A DNA stretch of 64,000 nt. Origin: Labia minor (taxonomy: Eukaryota; Arthropoda; Insecta; Dermaptera; Spongiphoridae). Numbering within the stretch: the first letter of the stretch is position 1; each line of letters opens with the position of its first letter. The notes under the pieces are model-generated. The model made no database searches and was not told the origin of the DNA. It was given only the letters and a program-made list of their open reading frames with translations. Positions 1-11,486 of this stretch are shown here, piece after piece. The translations under genes were made by a program, and so were the position numbers. Location of the stretch: the NCBI GenBank assembly GCA_963082975.1, contig OY720348.1, positions 57,635,461-57,699,460 on the forward strand, read 5' to 3'.

Positions 1-200
1 CTGCCACCAAAACCTAAAAAGAACTTGCCAATATTTGTTAAGAATAAATCAACTCTCAAGAAATAAGTGGCCCCAGATATGTCTAAAATCAAAATAACAA
101 TAAAACCTAATAGACAATTCAGTTTAATCAAAACAAATATGAAAAAGAATGGATAATGAGGATATTATCAAAATTCTCATCGAGGATGAAAATCTCAATA

Positions 201-476
201 CAGCGACCGCTCTATATAAGCAACTCATTTGAACCAATTTCAATAAAAAAGTTTCTTATATAGAAAAGTTGCTTATAAGGATAAAAGGAGTACAAAAATA
301 TTCGGAAAAATATTTTTTCTTATTTCTTTTACTAACTAAATTGTGTAAGAATAAAAATAAATAACTATTCTAATTAATAGAAATTAACTTCAATACTTGT
401 AGCATAAAACACAAGCATATTCCAATAACAGACTTTTTTACAATTTGAGGTTATGTTGTTGTGAACAGCTGTCAAA
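201..476 (+). mobile_element. Family C (pogo-like) MITE, right end missing
   Basis: Begins CAGCGACCGCTCTATATAAG after TA, corresponding to the CAGTGAACGCTC family terminus. It then carries the family's internal sequence (CAACTCATTTGAACC, later GAAATTAACTTCAATACT and GAGGTTATGTTGTTGTGAAC). It stops after ACAGCTGTC without the matching right terminus. Confidence 0.75.
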
Positions 477-1139
477 AAAATCCAAGAAATACTGGAGAAA
501 AGTAGACCTACCAACTTACAATAAAATTTATAAACTTTTAAAAAATGTAATTGGAATGGAGGACGAATGAAAATGTGTCCTGAGTTCTATGGGATAAAAT
601 TCGTATGGAAAACGAGAGAATCGATAAATGTTGTCTGTGTGGATTTGAAAGTGAAAATATTGCACACATGATGGAATGTAAAGTTGTGATGTTGGTAATG
701 GATGTAAAGGATTCAAAAAAAAAAATGGGTAAAAATTGAGATTGAATTAGAAAGCTAAATGGAGGGTTGAATGTAGAGATGTGTGAATGGTGGAAAATGT
801 CCTAGGATGGGTAAGAAAATAGAAGAAAATAAAAAAAGTTAATTGAATAGATATGTAATATAAGCATCAAATTAGTAATAATTAATGTTCACTAAAGAAT
901 TTTAAGTATAAATGTAGCCCTAAGCCCAAATAAGGCAAGGGAAAAATCGAATAAATAAATAAAATAATCATAAATGGTAAAGCTAGATTGAACGATTCCA
1001 AGTGGTTGAACTAACCCTGAAACTGTCTGCATATTATTATTTTTGAAAATGCGGTTATCCTAATTTCGTCAATAAATGAACATATGACAAATCCGTAAAG
1101 AAATATTTTTTTCTAATTTAATAATACTATTTTATAATA
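477..1139. other. AT-rich DNA, no gene seen
   Basis: A - strand ORF of 62 codons (528-716) has no recognisable content and no splice context. The end near 930-960 has an A-rich AAATAAATAAATAAAATAA tail, which may mark the 3' end of an unidentified retroposon. Confidence 0.5.
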
Positions 1140-1147
1140 GAAATAAG

Positions 1148-1323
1148 CAGAGGCGGATTATCCGTAAGGCAAACTAGGCACGTGCCTAGGGGCGTGTAGT
1201 TACAAGGGGCGCGCGAGCTCAGAATTTTTAAAATTTATAGTATTTTGATGGGCATTTATGGCCGATACAGAGGCGCCGATTAAGTGATTGCCTAGGGCGC
1301 TCTGGACCTTTAATCCGCCACTG
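1148..1323. mobile_element. hAT-type MITE with perfect 8-bp target duplication
   Basis: A 176-base element with ends CAGAGGCGGATTA and TAATCCGCCACTG, exact inverted repeats, flanked by identical gaaataag at 1140-1147 and 1324-1331. The CAG-n-G termini and 8-bp duplication are those of the hAT superfamily. The interior is unusually GC-rich (GGGGCGCGCGAGCTC) and has no coding capacity. Confidence 0.92.
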
Positions 1324-1651
1324 GAAATAAGGGATTATCCTTCCTTTTTGAAATTTTATTCTTTGTCAAAAAAAAAAAAATAATTTTTTTTATGAGATGA
1401 ATGAGAGAGATATCTAACAAATATTGCTACTCAAAATAATAATAAAAAAATAACATATATCAAAAAGTTGGAAAAGAAAAATTGAAACTTTAACAAAACT
1501 AAGAAAAACAAATTAAAAAAAACTGTAATTTTCTTTGCTTTTTTGTTTGTTCAATAATTAAAATTTAATTTTTAGGATATATAACTTAAAGATAAAATTC
1601 TTTGAAACTATTTTTTTTTCATATTTTTTTATTTAATATCATTATCTAGAT

Positions 1652-1883
1652 CAGGGTTTCTCAAAATGGTGGGCCGTAGACTGTCCGCAGGGGGACCGTG
1701 GAATTTCGAAAAATGTGACATATAAATATTAATAATTAAATAAGATCATTGTTAATATTAGTAAATGCATGTATTGACTAGTAAAAGTTTGCATATAGAA
1801 ATTTAAAATTATAAATTTAAACAATCTAAACTAAAAAAAAAAAATAGGGGGGCCCGTGACTTCAAAAAGTTTGACAAGCACTG
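1652..1883. mobile_element. hAT-type MITE
   Basis: Ends CAGGGTTTCTCAAA and TTTGACAAGCACTG are imperfect inverted repeats with CAG/CTG termini. The flanks atctagat (1644-1651) and atttagat (1884-1891) match at 7 of 8 bases. Next to each end is a G/C-rich block (GGGCCG..., GGGGGGCCCGTG). Non-coding. Confidence 0.85.
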
Positions 1884-2519
1884 ATTTAGATAATTAGTTT
1901 TAAATTTTAAATAAATAACTAATTATATTATATATTAAAGAGTAGCAAATGATGTGTGTGGTCCATCGATTGTTATTTTCTCTCTTCTCTCTTATTGCTC
2001 GTTTATACCCATCCCCCTCTCCTCCCCACATGCGCGTCTCCCCCAAGCAACGAACTGCTTAAGGTTTGCCATTAAAATGGAGCGCTTTCGTCAGACGATG
2101 CGATGTTTGTGCGTCTGGTTGTCTGGCTAATTGCTGTTTGTATCTTTATTTAAACAAAAACAGACACTAATTAAAATGAAAATTCCAGGTGCTTAAAACA
2201 AGACGATATTAAGTAATATACACCCTATTGCCTGGGTGGAAGGGTGAAAGGACAAACACAAAAGCTTGCTTTTTGTGAGAATATAAATTTACAGATAAAT
2301 AGATAATTAATTAGATTGGATTCTAACGAGATATTTCTGAATATATAGAAATGTTATGTTAGTTTGTGTATGCTTCTATAACTCGAAATATTCTGCACCA
2401 ATTGAGCTCAAATTTTGAAAAGATATATAATCCTCATCAAAGATGGTTTTTATCTATTTTTCGTATTTAGTCACATAACCGCGGCTGAGGTAAAAAAATT
2501 TTAACGGTCAGCTGTGTAC
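1884..2519. other. Non-coding stretch with a GC-richer patch
   Basis: 2070-2150 is GC-richer (GGAGCGCTTTCGTCAGACGATGCG on the + strand, opening a 17-codon frame only) and is preceded by a CT-rich run at 1978-2045. It could be a conserved non-coding or promoter remnant. 2371-2520 looks like the flank of the Helitron relic that follows. Confidence 0.35.
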
Positions 2520-2624
2520 CAGTGACCGAACCATCAGCAAGTGGATCACTCGCCATACAATCACAATCACAAAAGAAACAATACCTCTTCCCAATTACAT
2601 TGTTTATTAACAAACAAGTATCAT

Positions 2625-2880
2625 TTACTTTTTATTCACATGCAAGAATATGCTCGAAATGCAATGTCATATGTTCGTCATTACGGGCGTTCAGATTTAT
2701 TTATTATTTTCACATGCAATCCAGCTTGAAACGATATACAACAGCTGTTACTTTCTGGGCAATCCCACGTGAATAGACATGACATCATAGCAAGTGTTTT
2801 CAGACAAAAGCATAAAACGTTGATGGATTTCATTGTGAAACATGAAGTGTTTGGATCTGTGCGCTGCTGGATGGTGCTAT
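2625..2880 (+). pseudogene. Helitron Rep/helicase relic, frameshifted
   Basis: A degraded piece of the replication-initiator domain of a Helitron rolling-circle transposon. One frame gives MSYVRHYGRSDLFIIFTCNP, where the FTCNP block with preceding GR-DLF is a hallmark of Helitron Rep. After an in-frame stop the reading continues in a second frame with NRHDIIASVFRQKHKTLMDF and IVKHEVFGSVRCWM, matching the following conserved stretch of the family. The rolling-circle tyrosines and the helicase domain are absent. The fragment shows that Rep-encoding Helitrons existed in this lineage and may relate to the non-autonomous family B. Confidence 0.85.
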
Positions 2881-4619
2881 CTACCAATTTAACAATTTAT
2901 TTATTTACATATATTATTTCCTATTTTATTTTTATTTCTAAATTTATAGCTTAATTAAATGTCTATAATGAATTTGTTGAGACAAAGAATAAACAAACAA
3001 TAAATATGTAAATATTTTTTTTTTTTTGGGGGGGGGGGTATTAATGTATATTTTTTTAATTTATTCAATCTTTACAAAATTTATTTCTCATTTCAAATAG
3101 AAATATTTAAATTGAAATCCTAATTACCATTTTTTATATAAAGAAGAAAATTTAATTTAAATAATATATATATAATTAATTTAAGAAAAAATTTTAATTA
3201 CAATAATTTTAAGCTGATTATCGTTATATTTAATAAAATATGATAATTAAGTCAAGATAACCCTTTAAGTGTACAGATTAACTTAACAATTGAAAATAAT
3301 GAACGTACACCCGGTGAAGGAAAATTATATAGCAATTTTCGTTCTCATTAAAGGCAGGAAAATGAATTATTCTGCAAGAAAAACGATCGACACAAAATAT
3401 CTAATTTTCTTGGAAATAACCCCCCCCCCCCTACCCAGTAATGTTGGATTGAAAAGGGGAAGAGGCGGCAAAGTTTTCCAACGAGAGATCCATGACAATA
3501 ACATTTAAACGAATTTCCTTTAATTTGTTACCGGTAATTGATTTAGTTAATTAACCAGGATTGTTTCCTAGGCAAGAAAATTCTGATGGCAGCCGGCAGT
3601 CGCCTTTCGCTTGGGATATTTATAAAAAGCCAATTTCTTTATTTCTTTTTCTAATTCTTAGGTCGCGTATGTTAGCAAAACAAGAATGATATAAAAAAGA
3701 GACACGAGCATTGCTTTGGAAAAATGCCATTGCGCTTTATTGCGCTTACGATTGTTCATTAAAAAAAAAAAAAAAGGAGGAGGTGGAAAGATTTTTCTCC
3801 ACTACCCTCACCCAGAGAAAAGTTTCATTGTGTGACACATCCTTATTTTGACAAAACATCCTAATTTCGAAAAATATTTCTTTTTTTTTCCTAATTAGTT
3901 CAAAGCCAGGCGCTAGAATGTCGTCTCTTTTTATTTTTTCCATTTTATTTTTAATTTTAATTCTTAATATTCTGAATACATTAAACGATGTATTTTATAA
4001 TGTATATACATACATAATATCTCTAAACACCCGCTGGTTATTCTAAATAATCTATTTGAAATCTATATATGTATGTATATATAGCAAACATCGTTTAACG
4101 TAGTCTCGTATTGCGTCATTTTGTTTAAAAGCCGAAGTTTAAAATCCAATTTTTTTTTAATGTCTTTATTTTAAATTTTGTTATATATTTTGTTAATATG
4201 TAATTTCAAGTTTACGCTGCTTTGCAATTATACAAGGAATCCACAGATAGAGTTTAATCCAAATCCCTAGAAATTTCCGTTTTGTAAATAATTACCTATT
4301 TACTTTTTTTCGACTTTCAAATTGTTTATATACCATATTAATAATGACAATGCGTTCTTTTATTAGTATATGAAAATTTCTGTATAGATATCCTCAGAAA
4401 AATGAACATGGTTTAATAAACCAATGTTTAATTTACATATATCATCATAGGACATCTCAGTTGAAAAAATATTTAATAAAATTAAATAAATTGGGCTACC
4501 TTATACATAGTATCAATAAAATAAAAAACTACTTTTTAGTGATAGAATAGAAACTAACACACACACACACACACAAAGTTGAGTGTTTATTAAACATACA
4601 GTAATAAATACATAGAAGG
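2881..4619. other. AT-rich DNA with homopolymer runs; no gene seen
   Basis: Contains a T(11)G(10) run near 3018-3038, a C(10) run near 3421 and A/T runs. 3549-3640 has a short GC-richer patch followed by ATTTATAAAAAG, a TATA-like motif without a downstream gene. A (CA)n tract lies at about 4558-4575. Short ORFs here (3290-3508, 3746-3943) are low-complexity. Confidence 0.4.
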
Positions 4620-4627
4620 ATCTAGGC

Positions 4628-5007
4628 CAGTGATTCTCAACCTGGGCGATATCGCCCCCTGGGGGGCGATTATTTGACTAAACGATTTTGGGGGCGATAA
4701 GTTATTTTTGGGGGGCGAAATCATTTTCAACTCTAAAAAAAAAGGTAAGATGATTTTGCGAACAGGCTTTTTAAATATTTCCTCGTTTTTCAATTTTTTT
4801 TCAATATGGTTCTAAAAAAAGGTTAGATGATTTTGCAATCAGGTTCTGAGACTCGATTTTTCAATATGGCTCTAAGTATCACTTAGTGTATCTACCTTAT
4901 ATTAGGGATTATCATGCAATTTTTATCTGTAAAAATTTATAGGGGTGCGAATTAAGAAGCGGGTCTTACAAAGGGGGCGTTTGGTCCAAAAAGGTTGAGA
5001 AACACTG
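4628..5007. mobile_element. hAT-type MITE (Charlie-like ends)
   Basis: Ends CAGTGATTCTCAACCTGGG and AAAAAGGTTGAGAAACACTG, with flanks atctaggc and atctatat (5 of 8 bases alike). A G-rich GGGGGCGAT block repeats near the left end. The interior TTTTTCAATATGGCTCTAAG is shared with 36548-36798 and with the fragment near 49840, so these are one family. Confidence 0.85.
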
Positions 5008-5111
5008 ATCTATATAGGCTGTTCTATTATATATAATATAATTGATTTTTTTTTTAAATAAATTTATATCAAGCATTAATTTTTTTGGTTATTATTCAAT
5101 CGAGTTATTAT

Positions 5112-5609
5112 GGCATGTATTTGCATAAACCTTTACCAGTGGGTTCCTTTTTTAATTCCAAATAAACTTTTATTATGCAATTTATGCGACTCTAGGTTAA
5201 GAAATAAAAAGGATTAAAGTTTGCATATAAACCCATTGATATTCTATTTAGCTTCCATGTTTTATTATTTTACTACCAGTGTGATCCACTAATTTTCTGT
5301 TTTTATAAGTTCGTTTTGGATATAAGAAGATTAAAAAATTGATTAATTAAATAATTTTTTTATATTCAAACCGAACCGAAAAAACCGAAAATTAGGAATA
5401 AGTGAATAATTAGTGAATTAGTCAATTTAATGACATCATATTTCGAGGTTCATAATAAGCTAATTTGGCAAACCTTAATCCTTTTTATCTCATAAACTAG
5501 AAGCGATCTGCAAAAATTGAATAAGAAAAGTTTATTTGGAATTAAAATGGAACTCACCGGTAAACTTTTATCCAAATCCATGACATGACAACTAATCTGA
5601 ACAAATACC
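5112..5609. mobile_element. Family A foldback element, left tip decayed
   Basis: Left arm TTTACCAGTGGGTTCC... and right arm ...AAACTTTTATCCAAATCC are inverted copies about 200 bases long, around a centre with GTGAATAATTAGTGAATTAG. The right tip ends CTGAACAAATACC. The left GGTAATT tip is not recognisable. Confidence 0.8.
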
Positions 5610-5852
5610 TCGAATTTTTTTAAAAAAATAAATTTTAAAGCTTTTTGAAGTTAAACATAAATAAGTTGACCTGTGGCCAGGTCCGAACCGACCGACGATT
5701 TCTGAAGTAAATTAATTTCCAGCTACAGAAACAATTTCAAATAATTTTAATATATCTATTAATGTAATAAAAAACAGATATGGATACATAAATAATAAAT
5801 ATAAACATTTTTAATTTTATTTTATTTATAATATATATGCAAGACCAGGCTA

Positions 5853-5880
5853 TGACGTCATGAATGGCTGGATGACGTCA
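5853..5880. promoter_or_regulatory. Paired TGACGTCA (CRE-like) palindromes
   Basis: TGACGTCA occurs at 5853-5860 and 5873-5880, 20 bases apart, both in an otherwise AT-rich stretch. The 8-mer is the consensus CREB/ATF site. No promoter is evident next to them, so function is unproven. Confidence 0.3.
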
Positions 5881-5944
5881 TATAATTTTAAATCAAGAAA
5901 AAACTAATAAATATGATTTTCCCGAGGATAAAACCAATAACAAG

Positions 5945-6290
5945 TGCATGATTTGTGGTGATATATAAAAAAATCTCCTTTGGTGTGAAAATAACCCTTC
6001 CCTTCCTATCGTCGATTGCTAATACTACCACTTCCGGTTTCCGGATTTGCACCAAAAGTTGATCAATTCATCCCACTGATGCATTAAGTAAATATACCAA
6101 ATTTCATCAAAATCGGTTGAGCCGTTCAGGCTGTACACATCTATACGGACGGACAGACATCATGCTAAAAATACTTTTTTCTGTTAAGAAAATGCATGAT
6201 TCGTGGAGATATGTAAAAATCTCCACATGTGAAATTTGGTTTGAAAACAATACCTCCCTTACTATCGTCGGTCGGTAAAAAAAACGATTA
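5945..6290. repeat. Decayed transposon 3'-type sequence with internal duplication
   Basis: Contains AAATTTCATCAAAATCGGTT, GAGCCGTTCAGG and ACGGACGGACAGACATCATG, a motif string common near the 3' parts of many arthropod LINEs and Helitrons. The segment GCATGATTTGTGG...CTATCGTCG recurs about 235 bases further on in diverged form. Confidence 0.5.
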
Positions 6291-7817
6291 TAAAAATTGG
6301 ATCCTAAGGAAAAATGGCACCAGAATGTTAAATTTAAGAAGGGTATAATAATTAATGAATCAACACTGTAATATTAAAGATGGCACGTTCTGAATATCTT
6401 AACCCAATCGATGAATCAAAATTAAAAATTGAACTAATATTGTTAACATTCACCATTCATTTTCTGCTAGAGACGTATGGAGATGAATTATTAAAAGAAG
6501 TCTTTTTAGGTTGGTATTTTTAATACATTAAAGTTGTATAAAAATGTATGTAGTAGGTGTATGTAATAAACAAATCAATACAGAAAGAAATTCCAATGTA
6601 ATTTGACACAAATATAATACAATAATATCAGAAGATGTGCAGTGGTGTATTTTTCATTCAAATATACAAAGAATACGCGAAAAGTGGGTCCGTAATTTTA
6701 AAAAGATAAAAAAAAAAATGTAAACAAAAATAATTTTTCAATGAAATGAAATAAATATAAACTACTAGTATATTATACCATCTTATACATGTCGAATATC
6801 TTTTTTTATTTAAAAAATTGTTTCTTAAATCTAAAAGAAAAAGATTAATTAAAAATGAAATGAAAATGTATCAATCTCTTCTGAAAAGTAGTTGGTCGCA
6901 GCAACAAGCACCCCTATTTTCATTTACATCCATCTAACTCCTGGATAGAGTCGGATATTATACATATCTATTGTTTAAAATACAATGAACGTTCTATATA
7001 AGCAACCTCTATACAAGCAAATCACTTATTTTTATTTTTGTTTTTTAATATTGACATTAATATTAAATATTATTAATTGAATGTCCATATTACCTCATTT
7101 TAAGGGTTTCAACTACTGGTGATTTTTAGATTCTAATGTTAAAAAAATTATAAAAAATAAAAGAAATAGAAAATTGAATTATTTTGCAGATAAATTCTTC
7201 ATTATTAAAATATTAATCTTATCACCGAAAACTTAAATTGATATCTGATAAAAAAAAACAGAACAAATTTTTCTCATAAATTTGTCATTATAGTGTCAAC
7301 TACTGGTATATTCACCTTAATTATGTATATATAAATAAAATATAAAAAAACTTTAAATTTCAAAATATATTCTTTTATCTTGATTCGCACTAAAAATATG
7401 AAAACAAGTAATTATTTTGAACGAAGAAAAAATAGTTAATTATAAATTTTATATGAATAGCTTTCTACTATACCAGTTATTTCTTCTTTCAAATATAATT
7501 AATTGATCTCATACTTCTGACACATTAAGCTAATAGAAATAATATTTATATTACATTTTTTTTTATTTAATTAATAAATTATCAAGGCTAATTTAATTAT
7601 TTCAATTTACTGTGTAATTAGTAATAAAAGTCTAATTTACTATGAAAAAGTTTTTATCTATAATTGATGAGGTTATAAGAGAAAAAAAAATAATATACCC
7701 TACAATTCGGGGTTTATTCCAAATATGCTATAAAATAAAACATTAACAATAAACCAACGGAGACGTCAACTTGTGCAATTTACATAAATGTAAATAGTAT
7801 TGAAAAAATATAATATA
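6291..7817. other. AT-rich DNA; family C scrap at 6984-7030; no gene
   Basis: 6984-7030 (GAACGTTCTATATAAGCAACC then CTATACAAGCAA) is a terminal scrap of a family C MITE. Nothing else is recognisable. Confidence 0.5.
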
Positions 7818-8142
7818 TTGAACGCTCTATATAAGTAATTTTTTTAGTTCAACTGTTCTGTATAAGCAACTTATTTTTTTAAAGCTAAATATATTTGAGT
7901 TGACAGCCGTCCACAACAACATAACTTCAAAGTGTAAAAAAATCTGTTATTAGAATATGTTTCTATTTTGTGCTGTCAGTATTGAAGTTAATTTCTGTTA
8001 ATTAGAAAAGGTACAAGAATTTCTGTTAGTTTCTGTTAATTAATTAAATAATTAATATTTTTCCCTAAAAGCAACTTTTCCCAATAAGAAACTTTTTTAT
8101 TGAAATTTGTGCATATGAGTTGCTTATATAGAGCATTCACTG
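7818..8142. mobile_element. Family C (pogo-like) MITE
   Basis: About 325 bases: left end TTGAACGCTCTATATAAG, right end TTATATAGAGCATTCACTG followed by TA. The interior carries the family blocks (ATTGAAGTTAATTTCTGTTA, CAACTTTTCCCAATAAG). The inverted ends and TA flank suggest Tc1/mariner-pogo-type transposition. Confidence 0.8.
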
Positions 8143-8394
8143 TATTTGATAAAAATTTGTTTTCGTTGTCGGGTATATAAATTAAGAGCATTTGAAAATA
8201 AATTAATGAAACTGTATATCCTTAAGATGGATGGAGGTTTGAGTAGTTTGATGGATTAATCATTTAGTTATATATTATATTTAAAATAAATAATATGGGA
8301 GTGAATAAAAAATTCAAATTAGAGATTTTAAAGGACATTTATTTTAAGGCCTCGTGATTTTTTTTTAAAATAATTGTCTATGTATAGTTTTAAA

Positions 8395-8450
8395 AATCAT
8401 TCTATCCTGAGCCACATCCATTCACTTCCAATTCGCTCCTATAACTCATA
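8395..8450 (-). repeat. LINE/SINE tail fragment
   Basis: CCTGAGCCACATCCATTCAC matches, on the - strand, the tail region of the LINE relic at 30298-30535. Too short to classify alone. Confidence 0.4.
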
Positions 8451-8639
8451 TATATAATTGTATTTTTTTCGATTATTTTCTTTATTTTCTAGTAATGCGT
8501 AAGTGAAAGTATTGTGATGTTCTCACACTAATTTATTTGATCAAAAGTAGAAACCCATGGTTACATACCATATTGAAAATTTAAAAATGTAATTTTTTTG
8601 CTTGTTAATCGAAAAAGAAATTGCTTTTTTGAAAATTCG

Positions 8640-9000
8640 CCCTTGGATGGAGTAATATTATTCTGTTTGTCTTGTTATTATTTTAGTGAGTTAGGAGGGA
8701 TAAGGGGAAAAAGATGAGAGCGAGAAAGAGAGTGGAAGAGGGGAGAAAAAATACTAAAAGAGGCGTTCGCCGTACAGTCGAGATTAGAATCGTTCTCCTA
8801 CTATACTCGATCGATAGCGTAAACAAACAGAGCATGCAAACCAAGTGCGTTGCAAATCTCGAAGACCGATTCGTTGATGACGTCATCGCTGCGCAATGGA
8901 TCGCCGGGTCGTCGGGTGCGAGTGCCCTAAGGGCTCGAAACCTTCTATCAATAACGCGCCATTCAATCACTTCTAGACAACTGCTGCTATTTTAAAGAGC
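8640..9000 (+). promoter_or_regulatory. CpG-rich island; candidate promoter or 5' exon
   Basis: A 360-base block conspicuously richer in GC and CpG than its surroundings. It starts with a purine-rich GAGA-like run (AGATGAGAGCGAGAAAGAGAG), continues with GTTCGCCGTACAGTCGAG (ACAGT resembles an arthropod initiator), and contains a TGACGTCA at 8878-8885 and CGCCGGGTCGTCGGGTGCGAG, where GG|GTGCGAG could serve as a splice donor. Both strands are open for about 90 codons (8714-8995 + and 8683-8970 -) but neither reading resembles a protein. It could be a Shal 5' exon or alternative promoter, or belong to an unknown gene. Confidence 0.4.
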
Positions 9001-9109
9001 ATTGATTATCAATTCCGAATTGCTTCACAATCCAAATTAGTTTATTCGAAACTTGAATGAAAACTACCCTCTTCTCCCTTGGCGTAAAAATATTCGTTTA
9101 TGATTATTA

Positions 9110-9897
9110 GTATGTAGATAGTATTGCGATCATGAACATTTTCGATGTCAAGATTTTGATGTTTTTATACGTTTTGAAGGTCCCTGAGTCATATTCATTA
9201 AGGTTGAAAAAATATCTGTGGGTGGGTGGGTGTATTAGTAGGTAGATAGTATAGCGATCACGAAATTTTTCGGTGTCAAGATTTTGATGTTTTTATACTT
9301 TTTGAAGGTCCCTGAGTCATTTTCATTAAGATTGAAAAAATGTCTGTGGGTGGGTGGGAGTATGTAAACAAAATTAAGCAAAAACGGTTTGAGTTAGAAT
9401 AATAAAATTTGGTACATGGGCATTATTCAAAATTCGTAGTTTTCTATCAACTTTTCAGAAATGTAGCTCATTCGGAAGGGGACCATTACCTACCACGTTT
9501 TCATTTTTTTTCCTCTAACAATGACCGTAAAAATAAAGATATATGTTTGATAGTTTTACATGATTAAAAATTGTATAAAACTGCTTTATATAGAATTTCA
9601 GCTTGATTGAATCGCTGAAAGTACCGAAATTAATTTTTTAAATTTTTTAACACGTTGATTGCCAGCACGTGCGTAGTGTTATCAACAAAGAGCCAAACAC
9701 GCGAATTAATTTTTTAAATTTTTAAATTTTGACTTACAAATGAAGGTAAAGTTTTTAAATTTAAATTTAATTTAATTGAATAACAATACTATACTGTAAA
9801 TATAAATTTTTAATTAATAAATTAATTAATCCAATTTAATTATACTTAATTTATGATTTAATTTAAATATAATATATGTTAATTAATCCAGATTTTT
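9110..9897 (-). mobile_element. Family B (Helentron-like) element with internal duplication
   Basis: Family B read on the - strand: the terminal block GATAGTATTGCGATCA...TCAAGATTTTGATGTTTTTA, then the block around AAAACGGTTTGAG, then AAGAGCCAAACACGCG and the AT-rich end reaching AATCCAGATTTTTTT. The terminal block of about 125 bases is present twice in tandem (9112-9236 and 9238-9360). The left-end hairpin seen in other copies is lost. Confidence 0.75.
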
Positions 9898-10736
9898 TTG
9901 TATTTATTTTAACATGATTTCATCTTTTATTTAATTTCCTTGCCTCTTTTTCATATTGAAACTATTTCTGGTTATCTCCGAGTAATGGAAACATGGAACT
10001 TGTATGTTGTGTAAAATTTTCCTTCGCCAGTAAGCGACTAAATTTTCTGTGGAATTTATTTGAATAATCTGGTCGGCCCTTTCCTCTCTCCTACATCCTG
10101 AAATGTCGACATATTCCCACATCTAGTGCATTCTCTTCTGCTCGATGGAATTTATTTCGTTTTCCTTTGCATTTTATTTGATTGACCGGGGGGGGGGGGC
10201 TTTTCCTTCCAATGCAAATCCCACATACCAACCCTCCAAAAAAAAACTATTCTATATAATTGTGGATCTCCATTGAAATTGACTTTTGACACTTGCCTAA
10301 TGTTTTCGTTTTTTTATAGAAAACCAATTAAAAAAACATTTTGATTGATTACACTATAGCGTTTGTTAATTTATCGTTGAAACTTACTTTTAACTCTTGT
10401 TTTGTTGTGGGCGAGGGCACTGGCTTTAGCCAGTAGAAATTAACCCATCACAAAACATGCATATTTCATTCGTGATTCCAATCAATAATATTTGCAATGC
10501 TCTGTCATTTTTAAATTTTTTCCTATATTCTATTTTATATGAAGGGATAGATATATTTTAATGTAGGACTGCTTGTAAAATATACATATATAATAAATCA
10601 TATTGTAGTTTAAATTAATTTAATAAAATCTGGACGAGATGTTGTAAATTTAAATGCTCTTTATGTGTGCTTTATTTCCATAGCATATTCACTCCATTTT
10701 CCCTTACAACAACATTGGAATATTAATTTTCTATTA
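9898..10736. other. No gene seen
   Basis: A G(10) run lies at about 10188. A perfect hairpin ACTGGCT-TT-AGCCAGT lies at about 10419-10434, next to a - strand gtaagt-like site (10384), but no convincing exon. A - strand ORF (9931-10122) has no recognisable content. Confidence 0.4.
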
Positions 10737-11443
10737 TCCTTTTTTTAATTCCAAGACACTTAGGTCGCTTCTAGTTAACGAGATAAAAAGTAATCATCCA
10801 ATAAATTTGGGTATTTGGCAAATCTAAAAATTTAATTAATTAATTAAGTAATTTTCCTATATCCAAACTGAACCGAAAAAACCCAAGAGTGGGGTGTTGA
10901 CTAAAATATATATATTTGTTTATTATTTTTGTATGAAAATCTATTGGAAGTATGTAAAAAGGAAGCAACCATATTGCCTAAGGAAAGTTTCTTGGAATTA
11001 AAAAATCTGGAGGGTCTCCACTCGAATATCTCGTAAATTTGAATTGGATTTAATTATCACATTTATTAAATTTAAAAAATAATATTTATTAAATCAGCGC
11101 ATGTTTGGCTCTTTGTTGATGGCACCACATCGCGTGCTGGCGCGTGTGATTTGCAGTTTTAAAAAATTAATTCCGGTACTTACAGTGATTCAATCAAGCT
11201 AAAATTCTATATATACCAGTTTTATACAATTTTTAATCATGTGAAAAACTATCAACCATATATCTTTATTTTTAAGGTCACTTTAGAGGAAAAAAATGAA
11301 AACGCGGTAGGTAATGACCCACTTCCGGATGAGCTACATTTCCCAAAAGTAGATAAAAAAAAAACTATGAATTTTGAATAATGTCCATGTACCAAATTTC
11401 ATTATTCTAGCTCAAACCGTTTTTGCGTAATCTTGTCTACATA

Positions 11444-11486
<43 letters not shown>

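Noticed and set aside
8683..8995. Overlapping ORFs of 93-95 codons on both strands
   Set aside because: They arise from a CpG-rich block lacking stops on both strands. Neither translation shows domain-like content; kept as a promoter candidate only.
10384..10440. Possible - strand exon ending at a gtaagt donor
   Set aside because: No acceptor with a pyrimidine tract and no phase fit with the antisense gene; contains a simple hairpin.
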